Translations under genes and position numbers: made by a program
Shown here: positions 33,893-42,434 of the stretch, in pieces
Numbering within the stretch: the stretch's first letter is position 1
How the letters are laid out: the number at the start of each line of letters is the position of its first letter
NCBI RefSeq assembly: GCF_017942085.1
Contig: NZ_JAGKSP010000017.1
Span: forward strand, 58,230-122,229
Direction of reading: 5' to 3'
DNA: 64,000 bases
Source of the DNA: Paenibacillus lignilyticus
GTDB lineage: Bacteria > Bacillota > Bacilli > Paenibacillales > Paenibacillaceae
The notes under the pieces: model-generated
The model's database searches: none
The model's input: the letters and a program-made list of their open reading frames with translations, nothing else
Told to the model about the DNA's origin: nothing

Positions 33893-34258
33893 CTGAGAGT
33901 CGGGCTTTCCTACTCTCAGCTACTTTTTCATGCGGTTTTGCCGCTGAGAGTCGGATTTTCCGACTTTCAGACCCTGGCGCAGGCGTTTTCCCCTACTTTG
34001 GGGTGCTGAGAGTCGGGTTTTGCGACTCTCAGCTGCTTTTTCACGCGGTTCTACCGCTGAGAGTCGGGTTTTCCGTCTCTCAAGTCCTCATCCCGGCACT
34101 TCTCCCGTCTCTGGGGATGCTGAGAGTTCGGTTTCTGCACTATCAACTGCTTTTTCGGACGGTTTTGTTACTGAGAGTTCGATTTTGGAACTCTCATGGG
34201 GGCGGGGCACGCGCTTTACCGCGTTTGGGGATGCTGAGAGTTCGGTTTTTGCACTCTC
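33893..34258. repeat. Hairpin repeat array, family D, locus 1
   Basis: Seven CTGAGAG-led units at 33893, 33944, 34006, 34057, 34120, 34171 and 34234, steps 51, 62, 51, 63, 51, 63. Each is an imperfect or perfect hairpin, for example GAGAGTCG-loop-CGACTCTC at 34006 and GAGAGTTC-loop-GAACTCTC at 34171, which differ by compensating changes. The stems are often followed by CTTTTTC. Short frames here are by-products of the repeats. Confidence 0.85.
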
Positions 34259-34284
34259 CACATGAACACATCGAGTGGATTTCC

Positions 34285-34553
34285 CAGACTTTAAGCGAGA
34301 TATGCCGCTTAAGGCAGCAAAACTAGTCTAGTTGGGGCTCCGATTAGCGGATATAACGCTTATCGAGCCGGTTCGAAGCTCGAAGTGAGCTCATCCGGCG
34401 ATATTCACAGACTTTATGCGGATATGCCGCTTAAGGCAGCAAAACTAGTCTAGTTGGGGCTCCGATTAGCGGATATAACGCTTATCGAGCCGGTTCGAAG
34501 CTCGAAGTGAGCTCATCCGGCGATATTCATAGACTTTATGCGGATATGCCGCT
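34285..34553. repeat. 122-base tandem repeat, family E
   Basis: Two full copies (from 34285 and 34408) and the start of a third (34530), 122-123 bases apart and nearly identical. Each copy contains two related hairpins, GCGGATATGCCGC and AGCGGATATAACGCT, spaced 51 bases (34418 and 34469; 34296 and 34347). A GCCGG...CCGGC pairing covers the rest of the unit. Confidence 0.85.
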
Positions 34554-34683
34554 CTTATCAGCATCCCGTCTCACGAAAAACCCCCTCCCATGTAAAGGGG
34601 AAGGGACTTGATCATTTTACTCTGTTACTGTTATCTCACCCTGCATACTAGGGTGGGTGGAGCAGTCCACGACAAACTGACAA

Positions 34684-34730
34684 TAAAAAACACCCGCAGA
34701 ATGCAGCCGCAGCCGCTTCCCGAAGGTGTT
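34684..34730 (-). terminator. Terminator of the second ABC operon
   Basis: AAACACC...GGTGTTT outer stem with GC-rich inner pairing; the plus-strand run of A at 34684-34690 provides the U-tract for minus-strand transcription, 20 bases after the binding-protein stop. Confidence 0.75.
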
Positions 34731-34749
34731 TCCATGCCCATTCGTACTG

Positions 34750-36174
34750 TTATTCGTTCAAATAAATCGTTGCCCGGTTCTGCAGCTGCTTCGCCGCTTC
34801 CTCGGCCGACTTGCGGCCCTCGAAGAACGCCGCCGCTTCTTCCTTCACCATATCCATGATGGCGTTATCTTCACCGCTGTAACGTTTGATGCGCGGGATC
34901 ATATCCACGATCTTCTTGATGTCCGCATCCGTCATTGTAGGAGGCGAAACTTCCCCTTCGGGAGTGGACATCTTCATGTTGCCGCTCGTCAACATCTTCA
35001 TCGATTCCTCGACCTGCTTTGCCGTCATATCCTTGCGCACCGAGAAGCCAAACATGCCCGGCGTTCCCTGCATCTCCGCAGAGAGCAAATATTTCAAGAA
35101 TTCCCAAGCTTCCTTCTTCGCGCCCGACTTCGCATTCAGGGCAAGCATAAGATCGCTGTCGAACGTCATGCCCTTCGCTTCGCCGCCGGACGGGGTTTGG
35201 AAAACCTCGCCGCCGCCATCGCCCTGGAACATCATCTGCGGAAGCATCACCAGCTCCATCGGCATCATCAGATTCATATGGCCAAACGATTGCTGGCCGC
35301 GGCCCGCCATCTGATCGTTGATCAATCCATCGTCGTACAAGCTCTTCAGGTTCTCCAGCATAGCCGCAAAATCTCCCGAATCAAACGATGCTTTCTTTCC
35401 TGCCGTATCCACATAATGCTCATAGCTCGACTCGACCATCAGCTTCAGCAGCTGTTCCTTTGTCATCCCTGTCATGGCGTAACGGTCCGGCTTGCCGTCA
35501 CCGTCCTCGTCCTTCGCGATCTTATGAGCAATCTCCGCAAAATCCGCCCATGTCCATTTGCTGTCGTCGACTTTAACGCCTGCTTGGGTCAAATCCGCAT
35601 TGCTGCCCAGCATAATATCCAGAGAGAATTTCACCGGCACTGCCGCCTGCTTACCTTCACTGTTCGTCACCGCATCCATAATGCCTTCGTAATAATCCTG
35701 AAGGTTAAACGTTTTGTCGTCCTTCATCAGCGCTCGAAGATCAACCAGCAGCCCTTTCTCCGCATACTTGTTGAACGGTAAATCCTGCACCGCAATAATG
35801 TCGGCACCTTTGCCTGACATCAGCTCCGTATTGACTGTGCTTACGAATTTTTCCACATCCGCCGGGTTTTCCTCCCCGCCTATTGCTTTCGTGACCATTT
35901 TACCCATCTCCGGCGTTGCAACGGCAGCCTGAATCTGAATATCGATATCGGGATGCGCTTTCTCGAATTGCTTCTCCGCCGTTTCGAGAAACCGGTCATT
36001 CTTCAGGACGGAAATGGAAACGACCGTTTTGCCGTCCTTGGTTTTGACGGCGGGCTGCTCCCCGTCCGCATTTCCGCCATTGCCGCTTGAGCAAGCCGAC
36101 AGGGCCGTCATCAATGCCAGGCTGACACAGCCGGATTTGATTGTTTTTATCTTCTTGGCTGACTTCATCTTCAT
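34750..36174 (-). CDS. Extracellular solute-binding lipoprotein, second ABC importer
   Basis: Family 1 sugar-binding protein. Lipobox ALMTALSACSSG, then a Gly/Asn linker and the usual fold (FEKAHPDIDIQIQAAVATPE, GKGADIIAVQDLPFNKYAEK, DSKWTWADFAEIAHKIAKDEDGD split over motifs, then ALNAKSGAKKEAWEFLKYLL). DEDGDGKPDRYAM resembles a Ca-binding loop seen in several such proteins. ATG 36174 has AGGAG eight bases upstream and is preferred to GTG 36183. Last gene of an operon with two permeases and an HlyD-like protein. Confidence 0.88.
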   Translation of the reverse strand: MKMKSAKKIKTIKSGCVSLALMTALSACSSGNGGNADGEQPAVKTKDGKTVVSISVLKNDRFLETAEKQFEKAHPDIDIQIQAAVATPEMGKMVTKAIGGEENPADVEKFVSTVNTELMSGKGADIIAVQDLPFNKYAEKGLLVDLRALMKDDKTFNLQDYYEGIMDAVTNSEGKQAAVPVKFSLDIMLGSNADLTQAGVKVDDSKWTWADFAEIAHKIAKDEDGDGKPDRYAMTGMTKEQLLKLMVESSYEHYVDTAGKKASFDSGDFAAMLENLKSLYDDGLINDQMAGRGQQSFGHMNLMMPMELVMLPQMMFQGDGGGEVFQTPSGGEAKGMTFDSDLMLALNAKSGAKKEAWEFLKYLLSAEMQGTPGMFGFSVRKDMTAKQVEESMKMLTSGNMKMSTPEGEVSPPTMTDADIKKIVDMIPRIKRYSGEDNAIMDMVKEEAAAFFEGRKSAEEAAKQLQNRATIYLNE

Positions 36175-36201
36175 CGTTAACACTCCTAATGATTAATGGG
36201 A

Positions 36202-37338
36202 TTATTTCATTCGGACACGCTGGCCTTCGCTCAGCGGCTCGCTCATCTCTTCGATGATTTGCTCATCCGGCATGATGCCGTCCATAATTTCGGTATTCGT
36301 TTCATCCGAATCCCCAATCGTGACCGCAGCCTTCTCGGCGGTGTACACGCTCCCGAGCGGCCCCTTCTTCTCCTTGACGATCCATACAAAATAACCATCG
36401 CTGCCTTGATGCACCGTACCGCTCGCCAGGATGATCCCGCCGATTTTCCCGGTTTTTTTCACCGACAGCTTCACTTGATCCCCAAGCTTGAGCTCCTGCC
36501 CGGTGAGCTTGATCGTAATTTTCTCGCGTTCTTCGGTATCGCCGGAGCCGCCCGTTGCATTCCCGCTGTCGGCATCCTCGATGTCTTCGACCGTCCCTTT
36601 CGCCATCTTCCACCTCTCACCGCTAACAACGGAAAGCGAAACGGCTTCGCCGACGCGCAGCTTGTCCGCATCATCCGCATCATCCGTGAAGCTGAAAACC
36701 AGCCCCTGGCTCACATCTGCAAGGACCGCAACAGCCTGCCCCCGCGGCGAAGGCAGTCCTTCTGTCGCCTCAAGCTTGGTGACAATGCCGTCGAACGGTG
36801 CCCTGACAGCGCTGGCGTTCTCAATGGAATCGCGCATCGTCTCCAGCTTGCGCCGCTGGATGTCCAGGTCGTATTCCGCAATTTCCAGTTCACGCTTCAG
36901 ATCGCGGACTGCGGACTGATCGTCCTGTCGCAGCGCGTCTACAACTTGCTCCCGCTGCTTCTCCATCCGCAGCTTCGCCTGCGCATACCGCGTTTCTTCA
37001 TCCTCCAGATTCCGCTTGGCCTCTGTCGTATCGTAAGAAATCAGCAGTTGCCCCTTCTTCACGGCGTCGCCTTCTTCAACATGAATCTTCGTCACGTCGC
37101 CGTCGCCTTCGGCGAACAGTTCCTCCGTTTTCTCGGCTTCCAGCTCGCCTTCGCCGGCAATCGTACGCTCCAGCTGGCCGAAAGCAGGCTTCGTCACCGT
37201 CACCTTCGGCAATGCCATGCCCGCAATCGTGTTCGAGAAGAAAGTGAGCACGGCCAGCGCGCCAAAGAAAAGGATCAGCACTGTTCCCATCAGCCGTTTA
37301 CGCCGCTTTAATCGGTTATCGTCCAGCATCGTGGACAT
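36202..37338 (-). CDS. HlyD/RND-type membrane fusion (adaptor) protein
   Basis: One N-terminal membrane anchor (LMGTVLILFFGALAVLTFF), then split lipoyl/barrel-sandwich halves (EGDGDVTKIHVEEGDAVKKG and VRAPFDGIVTKLEATEG) around a helical coiled-coil hairpin of about 65 residues rich in E, R, K, Q, and a beta-barrel C-terminal part. This is the layout of adaptor subunits of efflux pumps such as YknX. ATG 37338 has AGGAG nine bases upstream; the longer frame starts at TTG. Unusually it lies between permease and binding-protein genes of a sugar importer, with no efflux pump gene near. Confidence 0.85.
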   Translation of the reverse strand: MSTMLDDNRLKRRKRLMGTVLILFFGALAVLTFFSNTIAGMALPKVTVTKPAFGQLERTIAGEGELEAEKTEELFAEGDGDVTKIHVEEGDAVKKGQLLISYDTTEAKRNLEDEETRYAQAKLRMEKQREQVVDALRQDDQSAVRDLKRELEIAEYDLDIQRRKLETMRDSIENASAVRAPFDGIVTKLEATEGLPSPRGQAVAVLADVSQGLVFSFTDDADDADKLRVGEAVSLSVVSGERWKMAKGTVEDIEDADSGNATGGSGDTEEREKITIKLTGQELKLGDQVKLSVKKTGKIGGIILASGTVHQGSDGYFVWIVKEKKGPLGSVYTAEKAAVTIGDSDETNTEIMDGIMPDEQIIEEMSEPLSEGQRVRMK

Positions 37339-37376
37339 TCCCTTCAACTCCTAGATGTTTGTTTGGATTCTTTACG

Positions 37377-38273
37377 CTAGCCCTTCAGCCCGGAGAGCTG
37401 AATCCCGGCAATCAGATCGTTCTCGCCATAGAGAAAAATAAACAGCATCGGCGCCATGTAGAGCACAGAAACGGCAAAAGCGATGCCCTGCTCCCCTTCC
37501 CGTACCCGGGAAAGATAGACCGACAGCGGCTGCTTCGCCGCATCGGTTAACAGGATGAGCGGCTGCTCGACCATGTTCCAGTTGTCGATGAAGAGCAGAA
37601 TTACGAGCGCGGCAAGTCCCGGCCTGCACATCGGCAGCACAATACGCAGGAACAGCTGCGCATGGCCGGCGCCGTCCATTTTGCCTGCTTCCACGTAAGC
37701 CGTAGGGATTTGCAGCATAAACTGGCGCAATAAGAAGACGCCGAAGGCCGCGAAGATGCCCGGCCAAATAATAGCGCCGAAGCTGTTCAGCAGTCCAAGC
37801 CGGTCCGCCATGATGTAATTCGGCACAAGCGTTACTTGGAACGGCATCAGCATCGTGATGAGATAGAGGAAGAACAGCTTGTCCCTTCCCGCAAACTGCA
37901 GCTTGCCCAGCGCGTAAGCCGCGAGTGCGGCAACGAGAGTCTGCCCCGCAATAATCGGCACCGTCATCACAACCGCATTCCAGAACATAGCCAGAAACTG
38001 CGGTTTTCTGAAGAGCGCTTCCCCGTACTGCTCGAGCGTCACCTTGTCCGGAATCAGCTTGAGCACGGCGAATTGGCCGGCCTTCGAATCGGACGCGCCT
38101 CCGGAATCGCCTTCCGCACTCGGCGATAAAATGCCATATGCGGCCGTAATTTCATCCTCCGACATGAAGGAATTGCTGATCGTAAATACAAGCGGAAACA
38201 ACATACCTGCCGCGAATAAAGCAAGCATGAAAGTAAGCATGATTTTGGCAAAGATTCTCGGCTTGTCCCTCAT
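37377..38273 (-). CDS. Carbohydrate ABC transporter permease, MalG type
   Basis: Second permease of the importer: six membrane segments, EAA loop YVEAGKMDGAGHAQLFLRIV, then DNWNMVEQPLILL. An extra soluble stretch of about 35 residues rich in S, G, D, E follows the first membrane segment. Its ATG overlaps the stop of the MalF-type gene (ATGA). No ATPase is encoded, so a shared MsmX-like ATPase is presumed. Confidence 0.9.
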   Translation of the reverse strand: MRDKPRIFAKIMLTFMLALFAAGMLFPLVFTISNSFMSEDEITAAYGILSPSAEGDSGGASDSKAGQFAVLKLIPDKVTLEQYGEALFRKPQFLAMFWNAVVMTVPIIAGQTLVAALAAYALGKLQFAGRDKLFFLYLITMLMPFQVTLVPNYIMADRLGLLNSFGAIIWPGIFAAFGVFLLRQFMLQIPTAYVEAGKMDGAGHAQLFLRIVLPMCRPGLAALVILLFIDNWNMVEQPLILLTDAAKQPLSVYLSRVREGEQGIAFAVSVLYMAPMLFIFLYGENDLIAGIQLSGLKG

Positions 38274-39142
38274 TCCATCCGCCTCCTCAGCGCCCGCTCC
38301 AGCCTGAACACCACTGCAACAAACACCGTGATGACAAGCGCCATGACATATGCGGCCGAGGTCAGCTTCTGGTAATCCAAGGACAGAAACATATTGTTCA
38401 TATAATGCTGCAGCATGTAGATGCTCTCATCGGGATATTCCCCTGCGATTAAATACGTCTCGCGGAACACTTTGAATGAACCGATAACGGACATGACGAA
38501 AACGAAGAACGCCGTTGGCGTTAAGTATACGAGCGTAATATGGCGCAGCTTCCACCACCAGCCCGCACCTTCCACGGACGCTGCTTCGTAATAGTCCTCC
38601 GGAATATTTTGCAGACCTGCCAGGAAGAGCACCATGTTGTAGCCCGCGTTCTTCCACAGGAAGACCAGCAATACAACGGCTCTTGCCGTTCCCGAGCCCA
38701 TCCAGTCCTTCGTTGCCAGGCCATAATCATGCAAATAGGCATTCAGGAAGCCATTGCTGTCGAACAAAATCTCCCAAAGCATGACGATGGACGCGACCGG
38801 AACGACAAGCGGCATCACATAGAACGTCCTCAGCCAGTTTCGGGCATACACATCGCGCGTGAGCAGCATCGCCAGCAGAAGCGACAGAACCATCAGCAGC
38901 GGAACGCTTACGGCCGTGAATAACGCGGTGTTGGATGCCGCCTTGCGAAATGAGCTGCTCTGCAGCAGGTCCGCGTAATTGGAGAGGCCGACGAAACTGC
39001 CGTTCACGGGACTGTCTACCAGCGAATAGTAGCATCCCGCCGCAAACGGAATCAGGAAGAATAGCCCGAAGCCGATCAGACTCGGCAGAAGGAACACGAC
39101 CGCCGCACTGCCGTCTCGCTGCAGCAAGCGATTGAATTTCAT
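38270..39142 (-). CDS. Carbohydrate ABC transporter permease, MalF type
   Basis: First gene of the operon. Six membrane segments with the EAA loop DYYEAASVEGAGWWWKLRHI preceded by GYNMVLFLAGLQNIP. 290 residues, normal. Divergent from a response-regulator gene with about 180 bases between, which probably controls this operon. Confidence 0.9.
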   Translation of the reverse strand: MKFNRLLQRDGSAAVVFLLPSLIGFGLFFLIPFAAGCYYSLVDSPVNGSFVGLSNYADLLQSSSFRKAASNTALFTAVSVPLLMVLSLLLAMLLTRDVYARNWLRTFYVMPLVVPVASIVMLWEILFDSNGFLNAYLHDYGLATKDWMGSGTARAVVLLVFLWKNAGYNMVLFLAGLQNIPEDYYEAASVEGAGWWWKLRHITLVYLTPTAFFVFVMSVIGSFKVFRETYLIAGEYPDESIYMLQHYMNNMFLSLDYQKLTSAAYVMALVITVFVAVVFRLERALRRRME

Positions 39143-39186
39143 AACAACCTCCTATACGATAGTGGGAGCGAATCCTTTTGTTTCAA

Positions 39187-39299
39187 CGAGCAGAAAATCG
39201 ATTTCGGGATCCTTTTCTGCTCGTTTTGAGCTATAGAACGGCGCGAACCGCTTCTTCTCACTTGTAACTGTAAAAGCGCGATGTGACAGCTGTGTGACA
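39187..39299. promoter_or_regulatory. Divergent control region with hairpin and direct repeats
   Basis: CGAGCAGAAAA (39187-39197) and TTTTCTGCTCG (39213-39223) form a perfect 11-base inverted repeat, followed by TTTT. Downstream TGTGACA occurs twice (39282-39288 and 39293-39299) with an 11-base period, the arrangement of PhoB/OmpR-family binding boxes, just before the response-regulator start. The inverted repeat may be an attenuator or an operator. Confidence 0.5.
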
Positions 39300-39319
39300 A
39301 TGAAGGAGGAAACGGTATT

Positions 39320-40027
39320 GTGAGCGGAAATGTACTGCTTGTCGAGGATGAGCCGCTAATGCGGCAGCTTATTGTCGACTACTTGCACGGGGAAAATATT
39401 AAGGTTATCGAGGCGGCCAATGGCGAGGAAGCGCTGCTCCGGTTCGGAGCAGAATCGGTCGCGCTCGTCATCTTGGACATTATGATGCCGAAGCTGGACG
39501 GCTACAGCGTCTGCCGTTCGATTCGCGAAAGGTCCGATGTCATGATTATTATGCTGACGGCTCGGTCAGCCGAAGACGACAAGCTCCTTGGCTACGACCT
39601 GGGCGCGGATGATTACATGACGAAGCCGTTCAGCCCTAAGGAGCTGACTGCGAAGGTCAAAGCCCTGTTGAAACGAGCCGAGCTCTTGGCCGCAGCTTCA
39701 GCTTCGACGAATACGGACGGTCAGGATGCCGGCGTGATTTCGTTGGACGGGCTAACGATTAGAGAAGCTTCGCACGAGGTGAAGGTCGAAGGCGAAGAGC
39801 TTACGCTGTCTCCGAAGGAGTACGATTTGCTGCTCTACATGTATCGCAATCGGAACATCGTACTATCTCGCGACATGCTGCTCAATCATGTGTGGGGCTT
39901 CGATTATTTCGGCGATGCGCGAACGGTCGACACCCATATTAAGCGCCTGCGGCAGAAGCTGGGCGTTAAGTCGGACCTCATCTGCACCGTGCGCGGCAAC
40001 GGCTATCAGTTTAAGGTGAAACGATGA
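39320..40027 (+). CDS. OmpR/PhoB-family response regulator
   Basis: Receiver domain (VLLVEDEPLMRQLIVDYL; Asp in LVILDIMMPKLDGYSV; IIMLTARSAEDDKLLGYDLG; MTKPFSPKELTAKV) and winged helix (LTLSPKEYDLLLYMYRNRNI, TVDTHIKRLRQKLG). GTG start at 39320 with AAGGAGG ten bases upstream. The stop overlaps the kinase start (ATGA). Probably regulates itself and the divergent ABC operon through the TGTGACA repeats; inference. Confidence 0.93.
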   Translation: MSGNVLLVEDEPLMRQLIVDYLHGENIKVIEAANGEEALLRFGAESVALVILDIMMPKLDGYSVCRSIRERSDVMIIMLTARSAEDDKLLGYDLGADDYMTKPFSPKELTAKVKALLKRAELLAAASASTNTDGQDAGVISLDGLTIREASHEVKVEGEELTLSPKEYDLLLYMYRNRNIVLSRDMLLNHVWGFDYFGDARTVDTHIKRLRQKLGVKSDLICTVRGNGYQFKVKR

Positions 40028-41832
40028 AGCGCGGGCGGAGCGTTGCGTTTAAGCTGTTTACCGTCACGGCCATCGTGTTTATCGCCTTCACGACCCTCAT
40101 GATGGTGCTGCAGCTGACCTTCTTCGAGAGCTATTACGAGCGGCAGAAAATCAAGGCCATTACGTATGAATTTACTGCTCTGAGGGACAAGTATATTACG
40201 GTAGGCGATACGCCTGAGCCCGGAGGGGATTCGGCAGAGCCAGGCACATCCACGTCGAGTCCCGCCCATAGGGGGGATACGGTCGCTCCGAAGCCTCAGC
40301 CGGGTACTGCTGACGATGAGGGAGTCACGTTCCAGAAGTTTATTGGGGCGTACAGGATGCCCTATATGGACGAGATGCCGGGAGATGTAACGTCCGTGAC
40401 GTCCAGGGGCAGCGGTTTGCCGCTTTATTTTGGACCGTTCGAGAGCAAATACTTCGCCTTGACCGCTAAATTCGAGTTCGATGAACAGGGAATTAAAACG
40501 ATGGCCATCGGAGCCGGAACGAAGCAGAGGAGTGTCACGATCAGCATCGACCAGCTGAGCGGCGATGTGATGCGCATGATACAAAATCCGGTCTCCCAAG
40601 AACAAGTGGACAATCTAATGACAGGCGTTATCCAGTGGCTGCAGGATCCCGAGAAGGTCAATCAGGTGTTCGGCAGCGGGCAAACCGTCGTGTATCGCGC
40701 GCAAGGGTTCGGTCCGATGAAGCTCGGCGATAACCAGCTTATTGCGGCAGCCGCGCTTCCTTCAAACGACGGTGCGCGCCAAGTGCTGTTTGCTGTCTCC
40801 TCGCTGCAGCCGGTCAGCGATGCCGGGATGGTTATTAAAGACTTTTATCTGTATTTCTACGGGCTTGCGGTCGTGCTCATTCTGCTGCTGTCCTTCCTCT
40901 ACTCCGGCATGATTACGAAACCTCTGCGGAGGCTGAACCAGGTGGCGCTTCGCCTCTCCAAGCTGGATTTCTCGGTGAAGAGCGGTATTAAGCGCAATGA
41001 TGAGATCGGAAGCCTGTCGCAAACGTTTGATTTTCTATCTGACAACTTGCAGCATGCGCTTGACGAGCTAAAGGCAGCGAATGTGCAGCTCAAGGAAGAG
41101 TTCGAGAAAGAAAAGCAGCTGGAAGCGATGCGGCGCGAATTCGTAGCGGGAGTGTCGCATGAGCTAAAGACGCCGATCAGCTTGATCAGTGGATATGCCG
41201 AAGGCTTGCGGGACGGCATCGGAGGCGCCGAGAAGCGTGAGCAGTATCTCGGTGTCATTATGGACGAGACGAGCCGGATGTCGGGTCTCGTCAACGATAT
41301 GCTGGACCTGGCGCAGCTGGAATCCGGCAAATATCGTCTCGTGAGCGGCAGCTTCGATCTGCGGGCATGCGCGAATGCTTTCATGCAGCGGCACGCGGAG
41401 CCGCTGGAACGTAAGGCGATCGCGTTGAACGCATTGTTGCCGGTGGAGCCTGCTGAGATGACGGCTTACGGCGACCGTTTCCGGCTGGAGCAGGTGCTCG
41501 CGAACCTCATGAGCAACGCCATCCGCCATACCTCGCAAGGCGGCGCGATCGAGCTGCGCATTGCCGAGGAGCCGGATCGCTGGCTGCTCTCGCTCTGGAA
41601 TGAAGGCGAAGCGATTCCGGAAGCGGAGCTGAAGCGCATCTGGGAGCAGTTTTACCGCACCGATCACTCCCGCAGCCGCGAACTTGGCGGGACCGGAATC
41701 GGGCTTGCCATCGTGAAGCATATTTTGCTGCTTCATGGCAGCACGTTCGGCGTGCGCAACCACGGCAGCGGCGTCGAGTTCTACTTCACCGTGGCGAAGA
41801 CGGATAATGACTCTGGAGAGACTGAGGCCTAG
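40024..41832 (+). CDS. Sensor histidine kinase, two-TM HAMP type
   Basis: 602-residue membrane kinase. Membrane segments near residues 10-35 and 280-300 enclose a large extracytoplasmic domain that begins with a Pro/Ser/Thr-rich stretch (residues 60-95). HAMP follows (MITKPLRRLNQVALRLSKLD), then FVAGVSHELKTPISLISGYA with the phospho-His, NLMSNAIRHTSQGG and GGTGIGLAIVKHILLLHGS. Partner of the preceding response regulator. Confidence 0.93.
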   Translation: MKRGRSVAFKLFTVTAIVFIAFTTLMMVLQLTFFESYYERQKIKAITYEFTALRDKYITVGDTPEPGGDSAEPGTSTSSPAHRGDTVAPKPQPGTADDEGVTFQKFIGAYRMPYMDEMPGDVTSVTSRGSGLPLYFGPFESKYFALTAKFEFDEQGIKTMAIGAGTKQRSVTISIDQLSGDVMRMIQNPVSQEQVDNLMTGVIQWLQDPEKVNQVFGSGQTVVYRAQGFGPMKLGDNQLIAAAALPSNDGARQVLFAVSSLQPVSDAGMVIKDFYLYFYGLAVVLILLLSFLYSGMITKPLRRLNQVALRLSKLDFSVKSGIKRNDEIGSLSQTFDFLSDNLQHALDELKAANVQLKEEFEKEKQLEAMRREFVAGVSHELKTPISLISGYAEGLRDGIGGAEKREQYLGVIMDETSRMSGLVNDMLDLAQLESGKYRLVSGSFDLRACANAFMQRHAEPLERKAIALNALLPVEPAEMTAYGDRFRLEQVLANLMSNAIRHTSQGGAIELRIAEEPDRWLLSLWNEGEAIPEAELKRIWEQFYRTDHSRSRELGGTGIGLAIVKHILLLHGSTFGVRNHGSGVEFYFTVAKTDNDSGETEA

Positions 41833-41876
41833 AAGAGCCTGGAGTAACGATTCATTCACATTTGTTTTTGCCGAGG

Positions 41877-41920
41877 GGCTGTTTCTGTCATCGTTAAGGT
41901 GATAGAGGCAGCCTTTTTTT
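41877..41920 (+). terminator. Terminator of the two-component operon
   Basis: GGCTG (41877-41881) / CAGCC (41909-41913) with inner CT-TCA/TGA-AG pairing, then seven T. The repeat array begins 20 bases later. Confidence 0.8.
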
Positions 41921-41939
41921 CTAATTGAACCCGTTCAAA

Positions 41940-42170
41940 GAGAGGTACTAGGTACCGCTCTTCTGCGTGCAATGGTGGTTTGGCATCAATGAGAGGTAAT
42001 AGGTTCCGCTTTTCAGTGTGCAATGATAGTTTGGTGCCAATGAGAGGTAATGCGTTCCGCTCTTCTGCGTACAATGGTGGTTTGGGCTCGATGAGAGGTA
42101 CTAGGTACCGCTCTTCTACGTGAAATGGTGGTTTAGCAACAATGAGAGGTAATGGATTCCGCTCAACAGC
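41940..42170. repeat. 51-base tandem repeat, family A, locus 2
   Basis: Five units beginning GAGAGGTA at 41940, 41991, 42042, 42093 and 42144, every step exactly 51. Core GGTACTAGGTACC is a perfect small palindrome in units 1 and 4 and imperfect in the others. Each unit continues with CGCTCTTC and a GCAATGGTGGTTT-like linker. The reverse complement of the core matches the 7.3-kb array. Confidence 0.88.
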
Positions 42171-42177
42171 TGTGAAG

Positions 42178-42411
42178 TAGCTTACGTAGGGATCCACATC
42201 GGAGGAAACCGGGGATACGAGAGAAAGAAGATCACCTAGAGATCTACTTTAGCGGAAAATCAGAGAATAGAGAAAAAGAAGATCACCTAGAGATCTACTT
42301 TAGCTGAAAATCAGGGAATAGAGAAAAAGAAGATCACCTAGGGATCTACTTTAACGTGAAATCGGGGATATAAGAAAAAGTAGATCAGCTAGGGATCTAC
42401 TTTAGCGGGAA
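42178..42411. repeat. 51-base tandem repeat, family F
   Basis: AGATCACCTAGAGATCTACTT-type hairpins with AGATC at 42229, 42280, 42331 and 42382 (step 51) plus a degenerate first unit near 42178. GTAGATC-n7-GATCTAC is perfect in the last unit. Read on the minus strand the hairpins are followed by TTTTTC, so they may be serial terminators for the DesR-like gene that ends at 42435. Confidence 0.85.
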
Positions 42412-42434
42412 ATCAGGGAAAGGGTATGCGATTC

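Noticed and set aside
33647..34326. Plus-strand frames of 81-120 residues over family D units
   Set aside because: Repeat-derived, begin antisense to the SLH gene, no ribosome binding site.
41940..42411. CRISPR array
   Set aside because: Units repeat over their whole length with no unique spacers between conserved repeats, and no cas genes are in the window.
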